A stretch of DNA of 12,076 bases from Gammaproteobacteria bacterium (GCA_013041975.1 JABDQZ010000058.1:1-12076); one strand, 5' to 3'; counted from the first letter of the stretch, positions 1 to 8,222 are shown. Notes: generated by a model not told the origin, from the sequence alone. Program-made: numbers and translations.

Positions 1-542
1 GGATGACACCAGGCAGCATTACTACCGGTAAGCACCACCAGGTCCGCAATTTCAAGATCAGTGTAGGAACAGGGGACTGTGTCAGAACCGAACGCCCGCT
101 TGTGACCCGCTACGGAGGATGACATACACAAGCGGGAATTGGTATCAATATTGGCACTGCCGATAAAACCTTTCATCAGCTTGTTTGCGACGTAATAATC
201 CTCCGTCAACAATTGTCCTGACACGTAAAATGCCACGGCATCCGGACCATGTTGATCAACGATATCACGCAGGCCAGTTGCCACCCTATCAAGCGCTTCA
301 TCCCAGCCAACCTGTTGACCTTCGACTTGTGGATACAACAGGCGCTCATCCAGGTCCAGCGTTTCAGCTAATGCAGCGCCTTTGGAGCATAGTCGCCCCA
401 GGTTAGCAGGATGCGTCTTGTCGCCTTTTACGGTTATTTTTTCCTGATCACCACCAGCATCCTGCACCGTGATTTCAACGCCACAACCGACACCGCAGTA
501 TGGACAGGTGGTATGTGTGACCAGGGTTTCTGATCCAGACAT
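1..542 (-). CDS. nasA: Assimilatory nitrate reductase catalytic subunit, N-terminal part (cut by window edge)
   Basis: This gene encodes the molybdenum enzyme that reduces nitrate to nitrite in the cytoplasm. Only about 180 N-terminal codons are present; the gene continues past base 1. Translation from the ATG at 540-542 gives a [4Fe-4S] motif with Cys13, Cys16, Cys20 (CPYCGVGCG) and Cys52 (LCSKG). It then gives the TNSRLCMSS segment, whose Cys139 matches the molybdenum ligand of the NarB/NasA/NapA group. There is no Tat or Sec signal, which fits the cytoplasmic assimilatory type rather than periplasmic NapA. It starts 19 bases after the nirD stop with no convincing Shine-Dalgarno sequence, so translation may be coupled to nirD. 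As the last visible gene of the nrt-nir operon it supplies the nitrite used by NirBD. Formate dehydrogenase is the main alternative family, but the context and the NSRLCMSS segment favour nitrate reductase. Confidence 0.93.
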   Translation of the reverse strand, partial: MSGSETLVTHTTCPYCGVGCGVEITVQDAGGDQEKITVKGDKTHPANLGRLCSKGAALAETLDLDERLLYPQVEGQQVGWDEALDRVATGLRDIVDQHGPDAVAFYVSGQLLTEDYYVANKLMKGFIGSANIDTNSRLCMSSSVAGHKRAFGSDTVPCSYTDLEIADLVVLTGSNAAWCH

Positions 543-561
543 GGCTAAATTTCAGTTCTTT

Positions 562-894
562 TCAGGCTACATCGGCAGACTGGTCATTAAGACCCAGAAA
601 TACCATACCGTCTTCGACCTTTGTTGGAAAAACATTGGCACAGCCCTCATCCGGCCCCAGTGCTTCACCACTGGCAAGGTCTATCTTCCAGTTGTGCAGC
701 GGGCAGGTCACAGAAGTGCCATGCACTATGCCCTGCGATAAAGGCCCGCCCTTATGCGGGCATGCATCACGCAATGCAAAGACTTCATCTTTTGCTGTTC
801 TGAATACTGCAACGTTCATGGTATCTGTGGTTATCACACGACTGCCAAGCTGGGGAATTTCTTCCAGGGTAATTATTGGTGTCCAGTTACTCAT
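562..894 (-). CDS. nirD: Nitrite reductase (NADH) small subunit, Rieske-type
   Basis: This is the small partner of NirB in the cytoplasmic NADH-dependent reduction of nitrite to ammonium. The 110-residue product is one Rieske-like beta domain. It keeps a full set of cluster ligands: Cys45 and His47 in CPHKGG, Cys64 and His67 in CPLH. From memory, the enterobacterial NirD lacks the cysteines, so this one probably carries a real [2Fe-2S] cluster. The start is placed at the ATG at 892-894 (MSNWTPI), because an AGGAG lies 7 bases upstream. A longer frame starting at 918 adds only eight residues (MRSIRSRK) that lie over this ribosome-binding site. The gene begins 39 bases after the nirB stop and ends 19 bases before nasA. 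Confidence 0.93.
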   Translation of the reverse strand: MSNWTPIITLEEIPQLGSRVITTDTMNVAVFRTAKDEVFALRDACPHKGGPLSQGIVHGTSVTCPLHNWKIDLASGEALGPDEGCANVFPTKVEDGMVFLGLNDQSADVA

Positions 895-901
895 TTTTCT
901 A

Positions 902-906
902 CTCCT
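902..906 (-). promoter_or_regulatory. Ribosome-binding site that fixes the nirD start
   Basis: On the minus strand this reads AGGAG, 7 bases before the ATG at 892-894. It lies inside the longer possible reading frame, which makes the shorter NirD start the better choice. Confidence 0.75.
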
Positions 907-933
907 GATACTTCTCAATCACCGGCACAGCAA

Positions 934-3375
934 TCAGGCTGCGGAGATCTGTATATTCTTGAATTCGTGTCCCTGTTCACCTTCAGCACGCGCTTTCCAC
1001 GGATCGATCTGTGCATACTGCTGTGATAGCTTGAACCTGTCATAAAGGGATTTTCGCATTTCTGCATCATCCAGCAACACATCCTTGATTGTTTGCAGGC
1101 CCACACGCTCTACCCAGGGAGCCGTTCGCTCAAGGTAATGGGCTTCTTCACGGTATTTCTGGATAAATGCCCCACAGTACTCAAGCACCTCTTCTTCAGT
1201 GTCAACCTTGCATAACAGGTCTGTGACTCGCACCTTGATACCACCGTTACCGCCAATATGGAGCTCGTAACCGGAATCGACACAGACCACACCGAAATCC
1301 TTGATGGTAGCTTCAGCGCAGTTGCGTGGGCAACCTGACACGGCCAACTTGAACTTATGAGGCATCCAGGAACCCCAGGTCAATTCTTCGAGTTTGACGC
1401 CAAGACCCGTTGAATTCTGGGTTCCGAAACGACACCAGGTTTTTCCGGCACAGGTTTTCACCGTACGCATGGCCTTGCCATAAGCATGACCTGAAACAAA
1501 ACCTGCTTCTGACAAATCCTTCCACATCGCCGGCAGGTCTTCTTTCTTAATACCAAACAGGTCAATGCGTTGACCACCGGTCACTTTCATTTCAGGTACG
1601 TTGTACTTGTCAGACACATCAGCAATGGCACGCAGGTCATTGGCCGTACACAAGCCACCAAACATACGCGGCACCACCGAGTAGGTACCGTCTTTCTGGA
1701 TATTGCCATGCGCACGTTCGTTGATAAAGCGCGACTGGGCATCATCCTGGTATTCTTCAGGCCAGTTAGCCAACAGATAGTAATTCAATGCCGGGCGACA
1801 GGCAGCACAACCATCGGGTGTTTTCCATTCGAGAAAGTCACGCACCGCATCCATTGATTTGAGCTTCTGCTGCCTGATGGCTCCAATAACTTCATCATGA
1901 CTGTGTTCAGTACAGCCACACATGGGCTTTTTACTGGGCGTGGCTGAATAACCTTCGCCTACAGTGCTGGCCAGAATCGATTCAACCAGCCCGGTACAGG
2001 AACCACATGAACTGGATGCCTTGGTATGAGCACGCACATCATCCAGCGTAAACAGACCCTTCTTGACAATGGAATCAACAATATCGCCCTTGCAGACACC
2101 ATTACAACCACAAATCTCTGCATCATTACTCAATGCGGCAATACGCGTTTCATCACCATGACCGGCATCACCAAGATCATGTTGGCCAAACAATATCGTG
2201 TTTCTAAAAGCCGAGATATCTGTGCCGTCACGCAGTAACTGGAAATACCAGGTACCATCAAGCGTATCGCCATACATGACAGCACCCTTGATCTGGTTAT
2301 CTCGTACCACAAGCTTTTTGTAGACCCCCATAGCTGGATCACGCAGCACCAGTGTCTCATCGCCTTCCTGCTCATGGAATTCTCCGGCCGAGAACAAGTC
2401 AATACCGGTTACCTTAAGCTTGGTTGAGGTTACTGAGCCTTCGTACCGACCTATACCGATATTGGCAAGATGATTAGCAGCCACCTTGGCCTGTTCCCAT
2501 AAAGGCGCAACCAGTCCGTAGCAGATATTTCTGTGCTGTACGCATTCACCAACTGAATAAATCTTCGGGTCATAACTCTGCATCGTGTCATTGACCACGA
2601 TGCCATTTTCACAATGAATACCTGACTCCTGAGCCAATGCAATGTTCGGGCGAATACCGACAGCCATAACTACCAGGTCGGTTTCAATTTCACTGCCATC
2701 AGCAAAACGTATTCCGTTAACCCGCTCATCACCAAGAATTTCTGCTGTCTGGGCTTCCATCATGAATTTCATCCCCTGCTCTTCCAGCGTTGCTTTAAGC
2801 AGGTTGGCAGCCGGCTTATCGAGCTGACGTTCCATCAGGGTATCCAGCAAATGAACAACGGTGACATCCATGCCTTTCTTTATCAGGCCATTTGCCGCCT
2901 CAAGCCCCAGCAGACCACCACCGATAACAACTGCCTTTTTGTAGTTGCTGGCAGCTGCCAGCATGGTTTCAACATCGGCAATATCACGAAAACCAATGAC
3001 ACCCTCTTTATCATGTCCGGGCACGGGAATAATGAATGGGTTAGAGCCGGTAGCAAGCAACAGCCTGTCATATTCCAGCACTTCATCCTTTTCTGTTGTT
3101 AGCTGCTGACGGGCACGATCAATTTTAACCACCGGGTCACCCGTTAGCAGATTAATCCCATTTTCCTCGTACCAGTCACGGTCGTTCAGAATGATATCTT
3201 CCAACTGTTTCTCGCCAGCCAGTACGGGAGAAAGCATAATGCGGTTGTAATTGGGGTGTGGTTCAGCACCAATGACCGTGATCTCGTATTGCTCAGTTGT
3301 CAGTTTAAAAAGCTCTTCCAGGGTTCTGATACCAGCCATGCCGTTACCAATCACTACAAGTTTTTCTTTCGACAT
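934..3375 (-). CDS. nirB: Nitrite reductase (NADH) large subunit, siroheme protein
   Basis: NirB takes electrons from NADH through FAD and iron-sulfur clusters to siroheme and reduces nitrite to ammonium in the cytoplasm. The 813 residues are close to the usual family length. In order they show an FAD-binding GxGxxG (10-15), an NAD(P)H-binding GGGLLG (152-157), and a BFD-like [2Fe-2S] domain with Cys422, Cys424, Cys457 and Cys460. A second Cys group follows (486, 488, 523, 526). Next come the ferredoxin-like nitrite reductase half-domain and the siroheme/[4Fe-4S] ligands Cys642 and Cys648 (CAGKTWC) with Cys682 and Cys686 (SGCPRNC). The ATG at 3373-3375 follows a GAGAGG ribosome-binding site that overlaps the stop codon of the NasS-like gene 10 bases upstream, suggesting coupled translation. 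The reading frame is intact. Confidence 0.97.
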   Translation of the reverse strand: MSKEKLVVIGNGMAGIRTLEELFKLTTEQYEITVIGAEPHPNYNRIMLSPVLAGEKQLEDIILNDRDWYEENGINLLTGDPVVKIDRARQQLTTEKDEVLEYDRLLLATGSNPFIIPVPGHDKEGVIGFRDIADVETMLAAASNYKKAVVIGGGLLGLEAANGLIKKGMDVTVVHLLDTLMERQLDKPAANLLKATLEEQGMKFMMEAQTAEILGDERVNGIRFADGSEIETDLVVMAVGIRPNIALAQESGIHCENGIVVNDTMQSYDPKIYSVGECVQHRNICYGLVAPLWEQAKVAANHLANIGIGRYEGSVTSTKLKVTGIDLFSAGEFHEQEGDETLVLRDPAMGVYKKLVVRDNQIKGAVMYGDTLDGTWYFQLLRDGTDISAFRNTILFGQHDLGDAGHGDETRIAALSNDAEICGCNGVCKGDIVDSIVKKGLFTLDDVRAHTKASSSCGSCTGLVESILASTVGEGYSATPSKKPMCGCTEHSHDEVIGAIRQQKLKSMDAVRDFLEWKTPDGCAACRPALNYYLLANWPEEYQDDAQSRFINERAHGNIQKDGTYSVVPRMFGGLCTANDLRAIADVSDKYNVPEMKVTGGQRIDLFGIKKEDLPAMWKDLSEAGFVSGHAYGKAMRTVKTCAGKTWCRFGTQNSTGLGVKLEELTWGSWMPHKFKLAVSGCPRNCAEATIKDFGVVCVDSGYELHIGGNGGIKVRVTDLLCKVDTEEEVLEYCGAFIQKYREEAHYLERTAPWVERVGLQTIKDVLLDDAEMRKSLYDRFKLSQQYAQIDPWKARAEGEQGHEFKNIQISAA

Positions 3376-3385
3376 AATTAACCTC

Positions 3386-4708
3386 TCAGGATGTCTTTTC
3401 AGCCGCAGCTTTCAGTTCATGCTGCTGTATTTGTTTGACCAGTTGCTCGACTGGTTCAGATGTATGACTAATTTCAAACTGCTGCAGATAATCAGCGGGT
3501 TTATCCGGATTGAAGATGGTGCCATCGAAAAACAGATTCGGTCCAAGGCTCAAACCCCTTTCCAGATACTCATCTGCAGCTATGCCTTCCATCTTGTGAT
3601 CACCAGCAGGAGCAGTAATGCCAAGCTCCCTGGCAACTGATGAAAAAATATCCGGCCTGTAAACCTGTTCTGCGATTTTTCGGTAGTCAATCGCTTCATG
3701 AATATGACCCCAGCGCATCATTTGCAACAGCAGCCATTCTGCATGTGAACGCCATGGAAAATTGGCGGCATAGCGATGGAACACATTAAAATCCGGCATG
3801 GCTTCTGCCAGCTTGTCACCGGAATACTGGTACATGCTGCTCATTGACATGCGTACTACATGCTCGGGCGCATTCACATAGATTCCACGCGATAATATTG
3901 ATGCTGTTTCGATTCTGTGCTCTGACTGGTCTACCCACATACTGGCTTCAAGCAGGGCTTTCAATAATGCCTTGTGAGTATTGGGATACTGGGTTGCCCA
4001 TTCTTCGCTGACACCCAGCACCTTCTCTGGACTGTTGTTCCAGATTTCGTACTTGGTAATCAGCGTATGCCCGATACCAGACTGCACCGCAATCGAATTC
4101 CAGGGCTCACCCACGCAATAACCGTCTATATCTCCATTTTCCAGCTGGCCCGGCATTTGTGGCGGAGGTACAACCACCAGGTTGATATCAACATCAGGAT
4201 CGATACCGGCCGATGCCATCCAGTAACGCAATTCATAACTATGCGAAGAAAACGGATAGACCACCGCGAATGTCAGCAGCTCATTGCCTTCCCTGTTGTT
4301 CTGCTCAACGACAGCCTTGAGTGCCTTGACGTTATACGCCCGCTTTTGCATTTGCTCTGGTGCAGCTTGATTCATCCTTGCAAAAAGCGAGTTGGATACC
4401 GTGATGGCATTACCATTGAGACCCAGTGAAAAGGCAGTAAGGACTGGCTTTTTAATTGCGCCAAGCCCCAGGGTCATTGCCAGCGGCATCGGTGCGAGCA
4501 TCTGGGCAGCATCCAGGATACCCAACGCCAGCTTATCCCTGATATTGGCCCACGAGGTTTCCTTGGAAAGCGTCACTTCCAGGCCATATTTTTCAAACAG
4601 TCCTTTTTCTTTGGCTACTACCAGCGGAGCGCAATCCGTCAGCGGTATAAAGCCAATATTCAGACTGACTTTTTCCAGGGAAAGGGTTATCGGATCCTTG
4701 ACAGACAT
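3386..4708 (-). CDS. nasS: NasS-like cytoplasmic nitrate sensor (NrtA-family protein without signal peptide)
   Basis: The 440-residue product is clearly paralogous to NrtA in this window. Both share GFI-LTD-APL near the start, a Trp (53 here, 84 in NrtA) in the same context, LNGN-ITVSN, YELRYW, PPPQMP and DGYCVGEPWN/YGYCVGEPWN. Unlike NrtA it has no Tat, Sec or lipoprotein signal and should stay in the cytoplasm. It also lacks a stretch of about 17-20 residues present in NrtA near residues 205-224. In known systems a cytoplasmic NrtA homologue, NasS, binds nitrate and holds the ANTAR protein NasT inactive when nitrate is absent. With nasT at 8448-9038, that role is the best inference. The alternative is a free-standing version of the NrtA-like C-terminal domain of cyanobacterial NrtC, since it directly follows the ATPase gene. 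An AGGTGG ribosome-binding site overlaps the end of the ATPase gene, 3 bases away. Confidence 0.8.
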   Translation of the reverse strand: MSVKDPITLSLEKVSLNIGFIPLTDCAPLVVAKEKGLFEKYGLEVTLSKETSWANIRDKLALGILDAAQMLAPMPLAMTLGLGAIKKPVLTAFSLGLNGNAITVSNSLFARMNQAAPEQMQKRAYNVKALKAVVEQNNREGNELLTFAVVYPFSSHSYELRYWMASAGIDPDVDINLVVVPPPQMPGQLENGDIDGYCVGEPWNSIAVQSGIGHTLITKYEIWNNSPEKVLGVSEEWATQYPNTHKALLKALLEASMWVDQSEHRIETASILSRGIYVNAPEHVVRMSMSSMYQYSGDKLAEAMPDFNVFHRYAANFPWRSHAEWLLLQMMRWGHIHEAIDYRKIAEQVYRPDIFSSVARELGITAPAGDHKMEGIAADEYLERGLSLGPNLFFDGTIFNPDKPADYLQQFEISHTSEPVEQLVKQIQQHELKAAAEKTS

Positions 4709-4711
4709 TTT

Positions 4712-5581
4712 TTATCCACCTGACACCAGGCTTAATGGCGGGGTTTCTTCAGGATCACCTACCTGCTCTTGGGTCTTTGCAGCTTGAGGTTGCGCCTCAC
4801 CGTGTTGATGTCTTTCATGAAGGAACTTCACCACCTCGGCACGATAATGGTTGTAATGGGGATCTTCAGCCAGCCCCAGTCGATCACGAGGCCTTTCCAG
4901 ATCAACTTCAAGAATTTCACCAATGGTGGCGTTAGGCCCATTCGTCATCATGATAATGCGGTCAGACAGTAATACGGCCTCGTCCACATCATGAGTAATC
5001 ATGATGACGGTGTTGTTAAGCGTTGCCTGTATTTCCATCAAGGAATCCTGCATGTGAGTACGTGTCAATGAATCCAGTGCACCGAACGGCTCATCCATCA
5101 ACAGCACCTTGGGTTCCATGGCCAGAGCACGCGCGATACCGACACGTTGTTTCATACCACCGGATATTTCATCCGGTTTACGATTGAGGGCGTGTGACAT
5201 ATGTACCAGTTCAAGATTATGACGCACCCATTCATCTCGCTCTGCTTTTGATTTACTTTTCTTGAACACCTGGTCAACTGCCAGTTTCACATTGTCATAT
5301 ACGCTTAACCATGGCAGCAGCGAGTGATTCTGAAAAACAACCGCCCGGTCGGGGCCTGGGTCGGTAACTTCTTTGTTTTCCAGAACGACGCCGCCGTTGG
5401 TTGACTGTAAAAGACCGGCAACAATATTCAGTACCGTTGATTTACCACAACCCGAATGGCCAATAAGCGATATAAATTCACCTTCATTGACACTGAGATG
5501 GACATCTTCCAGCACCGTTAGCGGGCCGTTATCGGTAGGAAACGTGATACCGACATGATCAATTTCTAAATAACTTTTCAT
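4712..5581 (-). CDS. nrtD: Nitrate ABC transporter ATP-binding protein (NrtC/NrtD type, single domain)
   Basis: This is the cytoplasmic ATPase that powers nitrate import through NrtB. The 289-residue protein has Walker A GHSGCGKST (41-49), Q-loop Gln84, ABC signature ISGGMKQ (139-145), Walker B VLLMDEP (159-165), D-loop ALD and switch His197 (THDVDEA). It matches the nitrate/taurine importer ATPases. It ends in a Gln/Pro/Glu-rich tail of about 25 residues and lacks the NrtA-like C-terminal domain of cyanobacterial NrtC. A separate NrtA-like protein is encoded immediately after it, 3 bases from its stop. Only one ATPase gene is present, so it probably works as a homodimer. AGAGGA precedes the ATG at 5579-5581, and 15 bases separate it from nrtB. 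Whether it is called nrtC or nrtD is a naming choice; the function is well supported. Confidence 0.93.
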   Translation of the reverse strand: MKSYLEIDHVGITFPTDNGPLTVLEDVHLSVNEGEFISLIGHSGCGKSTVLNIVAGLLQSTNGGVVLENKEVTDPGPDRAVVFQNHSLLPWLSVYDNVKLAVDQVFKKSKSKAERDEWVRHNLELVHMSHALNRKPDEISGGMKQRVGIARALAMEPKVLLMDEPFGALDSLTRTHMQDSLMEIQATLNNTVIMITHDVDEAVLLSDRIIMMTNGPNATIGEILEVDLERPRDRLGLAEDPHYNHYRAEVVKFLHERHQHGEAQPQAAKTQEQVGDPEETPPLSLVSGG

Positions 5582-5596
5582 GATAAATTCCTCTGT

Positions 5597-6628
5597 CTAT
5601 CTCAGTATCGCGTTCTTGTCCCAGTTCACCGAGCGTTGCAACATCAGCATGGCGCGATCCAGAATGAAGCCGACAAAACCAATGGCCAGCACAGCGACCA
5701 TAATACGTGCCAGGGAATTGGAGCTTCCATTCTGAAACTCATCCCAGACGAATTTACCGAGGCCAGGATTCTGTGCCAGCATTTCAGCGGCGATCAGTAC
5801 CATCCAGCCAATACCCAGGCTCAGGCGCAGACCGGTGAAGATCATAGGAATTGAAGAGGGAATGACAATTTTTGAAGTCTTGGTAAACCAGCTCAGACGC
5901 AATACTTTACTGACATTGATCAGGTCTTTACTGACACCAGATACACCCACTGCAGTATTGATAATGGTGGGCCACAAACAACACAGCGTTACCGTAATAG
6001 CTGACGTCAGGTACGACTTTGAAAACATCGGATCGTTCGTTACATAGACTGCAGAAACCACCATGGTGACCAGTGGAAGCCATGCCAGCGGAGACACCGG
6101 TTTGAATAACTGAATGATTGGATTGAATGCCTGGTAGAGTGTCTGGCTCATGCCAATAATGATTCCCAGTGGAATTGCAATCAGGGAGGCCAATATAAAA
6201 CCCGTCATCACAGTAACCAGGCTAGTAATAACCTGGTCAAAGAAAGTTTCCGGTCCGGTGTATTGACGATTTTTTATCTTGTCGATTTTTTCCTGAGGTT
6301 TTCCTGCCGCTTCCGCTTTATCGACACGTTTTTGCAGGCGCTCATAGAAGGCCGCTTCCTTGTCTCGTTCTGCATTGTGTTCGTCATATAGGGCCTGGGT
6401 TTGTATCCAAACCGCATCAGGACCTGGTAATGCGCCAAGTGAAGTCTGCACCTGTTTAGCACCTGAATCCCACAACATGAGAAAGACAAAAAGTGCAAAG
6501 ACAGGTACAACAATATTTCTGGCGAACTTGCTGAATGATCGGGTTAAACCCTCTCCTGACAGGTAGCCAAACACTTTGTCAGTCGTCGCAGATTCGATGG
6601 TTTTGGATGATGTAATCGGGTTTGCCAT
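5597..6628 (-). CDS. nrtB: Nitrate ABC transporter permease
   Basis: This is the inner-membrane channel subunit for nitrate import, probably a homodimer working with the adjacent ATPase and NrtA. In the 343-residue product the first hydrophobic segment spans about residues 38-54. A long hydrophilic stretch follows (about 58-128), rich in Lys and Glu between 85 and 125 and probably periplasmic. The BPD-transporter core follows from about 130 to 335. The cytoplasmic EAA-type loop is recognisable around 231-285 (KDLINVSKVLRLSW to GIGWMVLIAAEML). Cyanobacterial NrtB is shorter as remembered; the extra length lies in the charged stretch. AGAGG precedes the ATG at 6626-6628. The 56-base gap from nrtA holds a strong hairpin. 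Confidence 0.94.
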   Translation of the reverse strand: MANPITSSKTIESATTDKVFGYLSGEGLTRSFSKFARNIVVPVFALFVFLMLWDSGAKQVQTSLGALPGPDAVWIQTQALYDEHNAERDKEAAFYERLQKRVDKAEAAGKPQEKIDKIKNRQYTGPETFFDQVITSLVTVMTGFILASLIAIPLGIIIGMSQTLYQAFNPIIQLFKPVSPLAWLPLVTMVVSAVYVTNDPMFSKSYLTSAITVTLCCLWPTIINTAVGVSGVSKDLINVSKVLRLSWFTKTSKIVIPSSIPMIFTGLRLSLGIGWMVLIAAEMLAQNPGLGKFVWDEFQNGSSNSLARIMVAVLAIGFVGFILDRAMLMLQRSVNWDKNAILR

Positions 6629-6650
6629 GATAGATACCTCTGGTTGCTAT

Positions 6651-6676
6651 CTCACCCCCGCCGCTGCGGGGATGAG
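6651..6676 (-). other. GC-rich hairpin between nrtA and nrtB (likely mRNA-stability element)
   Basis: The transcript reads CTCATCCCCGC, a four-base AGCG loop, then GCGGGGGTGAG. This is an 11-bp stem with one G-U pair. No run of T follows, so it is not a typical intrinsic terminator. A stem directly after a binding-protein gene often protects the upstream message and gives more of the binding protein than of the membrane parts. That role is inferred here. Confidence 0.7.
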
Positions 6677-6684
6677 ACAGGTTG

Positions 6685-8088
6685 TTACAGTTTGTCTGCC
6701 CCTTTCAGACCGATTTTAAATTTCGACAGGTACTCGTTTGGCTTGCTGCCATCGTAAGTAATGTTGTCGATAAAATCAGGCTGTGGTGGCTTGTAACCGG
6801 TTTCCTTGTCAAAGTCAGGAAACTCATCCGCTGTTGCATGACCCTCTGCAATCAGTTCAAGAGCAGCCTTTTTGTAGATTTCAGGCTTGTAAACGGATTT
6901 AGCAACCTTATCGAACCAGCTGTCTTCTTTTGGCTCGGCAATCTGTCCCCAGCGACGCATCTGCGTCAGGTACCAGACTGCATCAGAGTAGTAAGGGTAA
7001 GTCGCGTTGTAACGGAAGAACACGTTAAAATCGGGGACTTCTCGCTTATCACCTTTTTCATACTCAAAAGTACCGGTCATGGAGTTTGCGATCACATCAT
7101 AATCGGCACCCACATAGTTTGACTGGGACAGGTATTTAACGGCTTGCGGGCGGTTGGCGTTATTGTCAGCATCCAGCCACTTGGCAGCACGGATCATTGC
7201 TTTTACTACACGTATGGTGGTGTTGGGGTTTTTTTCGGTAAACTCTTTAGTCATACCGAATACTTTTTCCGGATTGTCTTTCCAGATTTCGTAGTCGGTA
7301 ATAACCGGTACACCAATACCTTTGAAAACGGCCTGCTGGTTCCATGGTTCACCCACGCAGTAACCGTAAATAGTTCCAGCTTCCAGGGTTGCAGGCATCT
7401 GCGGTGGCGGGGTTACAGAGAGTAATGCATCGGCATCAATGGTTCCGGCGATGTCACCTTTGTGTGGTGCATAGTATCCAGGGTGAATATCTCCCGATGC
7501 CAGCCAGTAGCGTAGTTCATAGTTATGAGTTGATACCGGGAATACCATACCCATCTTGAACGGCTTGCCTTCATCCTTGTATTTATCAACAACCAGTTTC
7601 AGATACTCCGCCTTGATAGGGTGAACCGGTTTTCCATCAGCCTGTTTAGGCAGGTGTGGTTTCATTTCTGCCCACACTTCGTTGGAAACGGTAATACCAT
7701 TGCCGTTCAAGTCCATTGAGAATGGCGTAACGATATGTGCCTTGGTACCAAAACCAATGGTTGCTGCCAGTGGCTGCCCCGCAAGCATATGGGCACCATC
7801 CAACTGTCCATCGATGACACGGTCAAGCAATACTTTCCAGTTTGCCTGGGCTTCAAGCGTGACGTACAGACCTTCGTCTTCGAAGTAGCCTTTTTCATAG
7901 GCAATTGCCAATGGCGCCATATCAGTCAGCTTGATAAATCCAAATTTGAGGTCCTCTTTTTCAGGGTCTCCAAGCTCGGCCATGGCCGTTGAACTGCCGA
8001 GTGTCAAAGCACCTGCAAAACTGGCACTGATCAGCGTACGCAAAGTTTTCCTGATAAAACTGCGTCTTGATGGGTTGATCGATTTCAT
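6685..8088 (-). CDS. nrtA: Nitrate-binding periplasmic protein of the ABC importer, Tat-exported
   Basis: This protein captures nitrate in the periplasm and delivers it to NrtB. The first 38 residues form a signal peptide with a twin-arginine motif SRRSFIRK (7-14), a hydrophobic stretch and an AMA cleavage site, so it is probably exported folded by the Tat pathway. The 467-residue product matches the NrtA/CmpA family: GFIKLTDMAPL (50-60), Trp84, LNGNGITVSN (127-136), YELRYW (190-195), PPPQMP (227-232) and YGYCVGEPWN (241-250). Bicarbonate-binding CmpA is the main alternative, but the nitrate-assimilation context decides for nitrate. It is the first gene of the operon, preceded by AAGGA and a long leader with a terminator and ANTAR-type hairpins. 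The reading frame is intact. Confidence 0.96.
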   Translation of the reverse strand: MKSINPSRRSFIRKTLRTLISASFAGALTLGSSTAMAELGDPEKEDLKFGFIKLTDMAPLAIAYEKGYFEDEGLYVTLEAQANWKVLLDRVIDGQLDGAHMLAGQPLAATIGFGTKAHIVTPFSMDLNGNGITVSNEVWAEMKPHLPKQADGKPVHPIKAEYLKLVVDKYKDEGKPFKMGMVFPVSTHNYELRYWLASGDIHPGYYAPHKGDIAGTIDADALLSVTPPPQMPATLEAGTIYGYCVGEPWNQQAVFKGIGVPVITDYEIWKDNPEKVFGMTKEFTEKNPNTTIRVVKAMIRAAKWLDADNNANRPQAVKYLSQSNYVGADYDVIANSMTGTFEYEKGDKREVPDFNVFFRYNATYPYYSDAVWYLTQMRRWGQIAEPKEDSWFDKVAKSVYKPEIYKKAALELIAEGHATADEFPDFDKETGYKPPQPDFIDNITYDGSKPNEYLSKFKIGLKGADKL

Positions 8089-8124
8089 GAATATTTCCTT
8101 ACTGCTATAAAAAATTCGCTCAAT

Positions 8125-8173
8125 AAAAAAGGCGTCACATCACACTGGTACAAAACCAGGGATGGACGCCTTT
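8125..8173 (-). terminator. Leader attenuator: intrinsic terminator ahead of nrtA
   Basis: The transcript forms a 9-bp perfect outer stem AAAGGCGTC / GACGCCTTT (8173-8165 with 8136-8128). Inside it are CATC/GATG and CTGGT/ACCAG stems, and a run of six T (8130-8125) follows. It lies 37 bases before the nrtA start codon with no gene in between, so it can only work as an attenuator. Its 5' arm overlaps hexaloop hairpin C, giving two mutually exclusive folds. Confidence 0.9.
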
Positions 8174-8177
8174 GTCC
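8164..8177 (-). promoter_or_regulatory. ANTAR-type hexaloop hairpin C (antiterminator, overlaps terminator)
   Basis: The transcript reads GGAC, loop AAAGGC, GTCC. The six-base loop has A at position 1 and G at position 4, the pattern recalled for ANTAR protein targets. The loop and 3' arm together make up most of the terminator's 5' arm (8165-8173), so forming this hairpin would prevent termination. It is thus the probable switch hairpin stabilised by NasT. Confidence 0.72.
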
Positions 8178-8178
8178 G

Positions 8179-8208
8179 GCTGACAACCCAAACTGCGGTA
8201 TTGTCAGC
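8179..8208 (-). repeat. 8-bp perfect hairpin between hexaloop hairpins B and C
   Basis: The transcript reads GCTGACAA, a 14-base loop, then TTGTCAGC. It ends one base before hairpin C. Its 3' arm TGTCAG can instead pair with CTGACA at 8231-8226, which includes part of the 3' arm of hairpin B, so it may couple the two ends of the switch. It has no T-run and no six-base loop. Confidence 0.65.
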
Positions 8209-8222
8209 AATAAATTTCTTTG

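Noticed and set aside
895..918. Longer NirD starting at 918.
   Set aside because: It covers the AGGAG ribosome-binding site of the ATG at 894 and adds residues untypical of NirD.
635..1045. Plus-strand reading frames opposite nirD and nirB, and similar plus-strand frames opposite the other genes.
   Set aside because: They run antisense to well-supported genes, have no ribosome-binding sites, and their products do not resemble known proteins.
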